NCBI RefSeq assembly: GCF_024679095.1 | Contig: NC_066520.1 | Location: forward strand, 9,846,908 to 9,910,907 | DNA: 64,000 nt | Reading direction: 5' to 3' | Source of the DNA: Eriocheir sinensis | Taxonomy: Eukaryota; Arthropoda; Malacostraca; Decapoda; Varunidae | Part shown: positions 62,560 to 64,000 of the stretch, piece by piece | Numbering within the stretch: position 1 is the stretch's first letter | How the letters are laid out: each line of letters opens with the position of its first letter | Program-made: the position numbers and the translations under genes | Notes under the pieces: model-generated | The model's input: the letters and a program-made list of their open reading frames with translations, nothing else | Databases searched by the model: none | What the model was told of the DNA's origin: nothing

Positions 62560-63290
62560 ATCGTATCGTAACCTCTGCTGCTGTTGTTGTTGGGAGGTTG
62601 TGTTATTGTGGTCTGGTGTTTTTTTTAGGTTTATAGTGGTGGTTGTAGTAGTGGTAGTGGTAGTTGTTTTTGTAGTAGTAGCGGTGGCAGTGGTAGTAGT
62701 TTGGTAGTGGTTGTAATAGTAGTAGTAATTGTTGTTGTTGTTTTAGCTGTTGTAGTAAAGGTACCTAGTTGTCCTTGTTATTGTTGATGTTGTTGTTGTT
62801 GGTGGTGGTGGTGAGGCAAATATTGACGTTGAGGTTGTTGATGATGTTGGGGTTCGCGGTATTGTTGTTGTTGTTGTTGCTGGTGGTGGTGTAGCTGTAA
62901 GTGATGATGGTGTTGCTGGAAGAGGAGGAGGAGGTGGTGATGGTGTTGGTATTAGTAGTAGTGGTGATGATGTTGGTGTTAGTATTAGTAGTGGTTGAGG
63001 TTGTGGTGTTGGTGGTGTTGTTGTTGTTGGTGGTGGTGGTGTTACTGGAAGTGATGATGGTGTTGCTGGAAGAGAAGGAGGAGGTGGTGTTGGTATTGAT
63101 GTTAAAAGTAGTGGTGATGATATTAGTATTAGAAATGGCAGTGGTTGAGGTTGTTGTTGGTGGTGGTGGTGGTGTTGATGTTAAAAGTAGTGGTGATGGT
63201 GTTGTGGTGGTGGTGGTGGTATCAGTGGCGGCGGTGGTGGTGGCGGAGTTGTTTACAGCGGCGGTGGTGGCGGCGGTTTGATAACATTCA
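62560..63290. repeat. (GTT/GGT)n imperfect trinucleotide tract
   Basis: About 700 bp of GTT, GGT, AGT and GAT triplets. Three loose units of about 130 bp contain GTGATGATGGTGTTGCTGGA. The long Val-rich and Thr/Asn-rich frames are artefacts. Confidence 0.9.
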
Positions 63291-64000
63291 CCATGAGTTC
63301 GATACCACAGCCGCTCTTTGTTTAGCATCCAGCCTCGTATTGACCAGGTAGACCGTCCTTTCTCTTAGTCATCCACCCGGCCATTCATTATTCATTTTTA
63401 GTCTGTCAACCCCTTTCATTAGCCTCCGTCTCCCCGACTCGCCCGTATACAACCACAAGACCCTCGTTATGGCTGAAAGACACGATAGTTCGGCCTATTA
63501 TAAAGAAGATCGATGGAAAGGCTTCTAATCACACACGAGGGGATGTACGATTGCCTCTAGTAGGGTTGAAAGCAAAGTGGGTGATGGAAGAGTAGAGATG
63601 GAAGATTGGCTTCTGCTGTTGTTGTTTACTGTTGTTGGTGTTGTTTTGGTGTCCCGCTGTTTATAGATGCAAATAATAGCTACCTGTCTCTTGGTTCAAT
63701 GTATTACTCTTGCTTTTGTTTTCAGACTTGTTTTCTTATCTCTTGTTTACCTGTTTACATGCGGACATATTTTTTTTTCCTCTCTGTCTCCTCCCTCTTA
63801 CTCCTATTCCTGCTTTCATTGCTCTCTCCCTTCCTCCCACATTTCTTCCTATTCTTTCATTCCTTTTATTTTTGTTCACCTGTTTTCATTTTTTTTTTTT
63901 TTTTTAACTTATATGCGAGTAAACCAACTTTCCTCATTTATTTCATCTTTCTAACTCTCCGTATTCGCCCTTTTTTGCTTCCTCTTTTCTTCCTACTTCC
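63291..64000. other. MXD intron 2, right edge, no exon seen
   Basis: T-rich with a poly-T run at 63888-63905; no recognisable coding sequence. Confidence 0.45.

Noticed and set aside
62765..63328. Thr/Asn-rich minus-strand frame and Val-rich plus-strand frame
   Set aside because: Low-complexity GTT/GGT repeat; no recognisable domain or splice structure.

Overview
The window is animal nuclear DNA, most likely from an arthropod and probably a decapod crustacean. The basis is spliced animal genes, long introns, extreme microsatellite density, degenerate TTAGG (arthropod telomere-type) tracts, and Penelope-like, Merlin, LINE and MITE sequences. The species call is inference. Only about 1.1 kb is coding sequence that can be named with confidence; most of the rest is transposons, foldback structures, satellites and simple repeats.

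Genes. (1) Positions 1-3882, minus strand: the first four coding exons of RFC2, the replication factor C small subunit; the 3' half lies beyond the left edge. (2) Positions 8226-12268, minus strand: a complete four-exon NDUFB8, a mitochondrial complex I subunit of 173 aa. (3) From 37201, plus strand: the first two coding exons of a MAX-dimerization repressor (MXD/MAD/MXI1 family). Its SID motif (exon 1) and EHGYAS motif (exon 2) are joined by a phase-1 intron of 6.2 kb; its second intron runs off the right edge (over 20 kb), so the bHLH-zipper exons are outside. All joins among these exons keep frame. Two further coding-like loci are unresolved: an overlapping two-strand region at 4373-4815, and a very acidic repeat protein at 19217-20080.

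Layout. 0-12.3 kb is gene-dense, with small DNA transposons in introns and between genes (hAT-like, TTAA-type, TA-type, Merlin, tRNA-SINEs). 12.3-36.8 kb has no recognisable cellular gene apart from the acidic-repeat ORF. It holds a Penelope-like element, a microsatellite-filled palindrome, a LINE split by a long-TIR element, a second LINE and a 2.1-kb foldback. 36.8-43.5 kb is the MXD promoter, exon 1, intron 1 and exon 2. 43.5-64 kb is MXD intron 2: a dispersed MITE family (one copy carries a seven-unit 85-bp array), four satellite families with 135-160 bp periods, TTAGG/CCTAA tracts and simple repeats.

The three named genes belong to separate processes (DNA replication, respiration, MYC/MAX-network transcription); nothing suggests that they form one pathway or operon. 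The most notable mobile-DNA observation is the element at 23247-25134. Removing it with one TA rejoins the reverse-transcriptase reading frame of the LINE that it interrupted.
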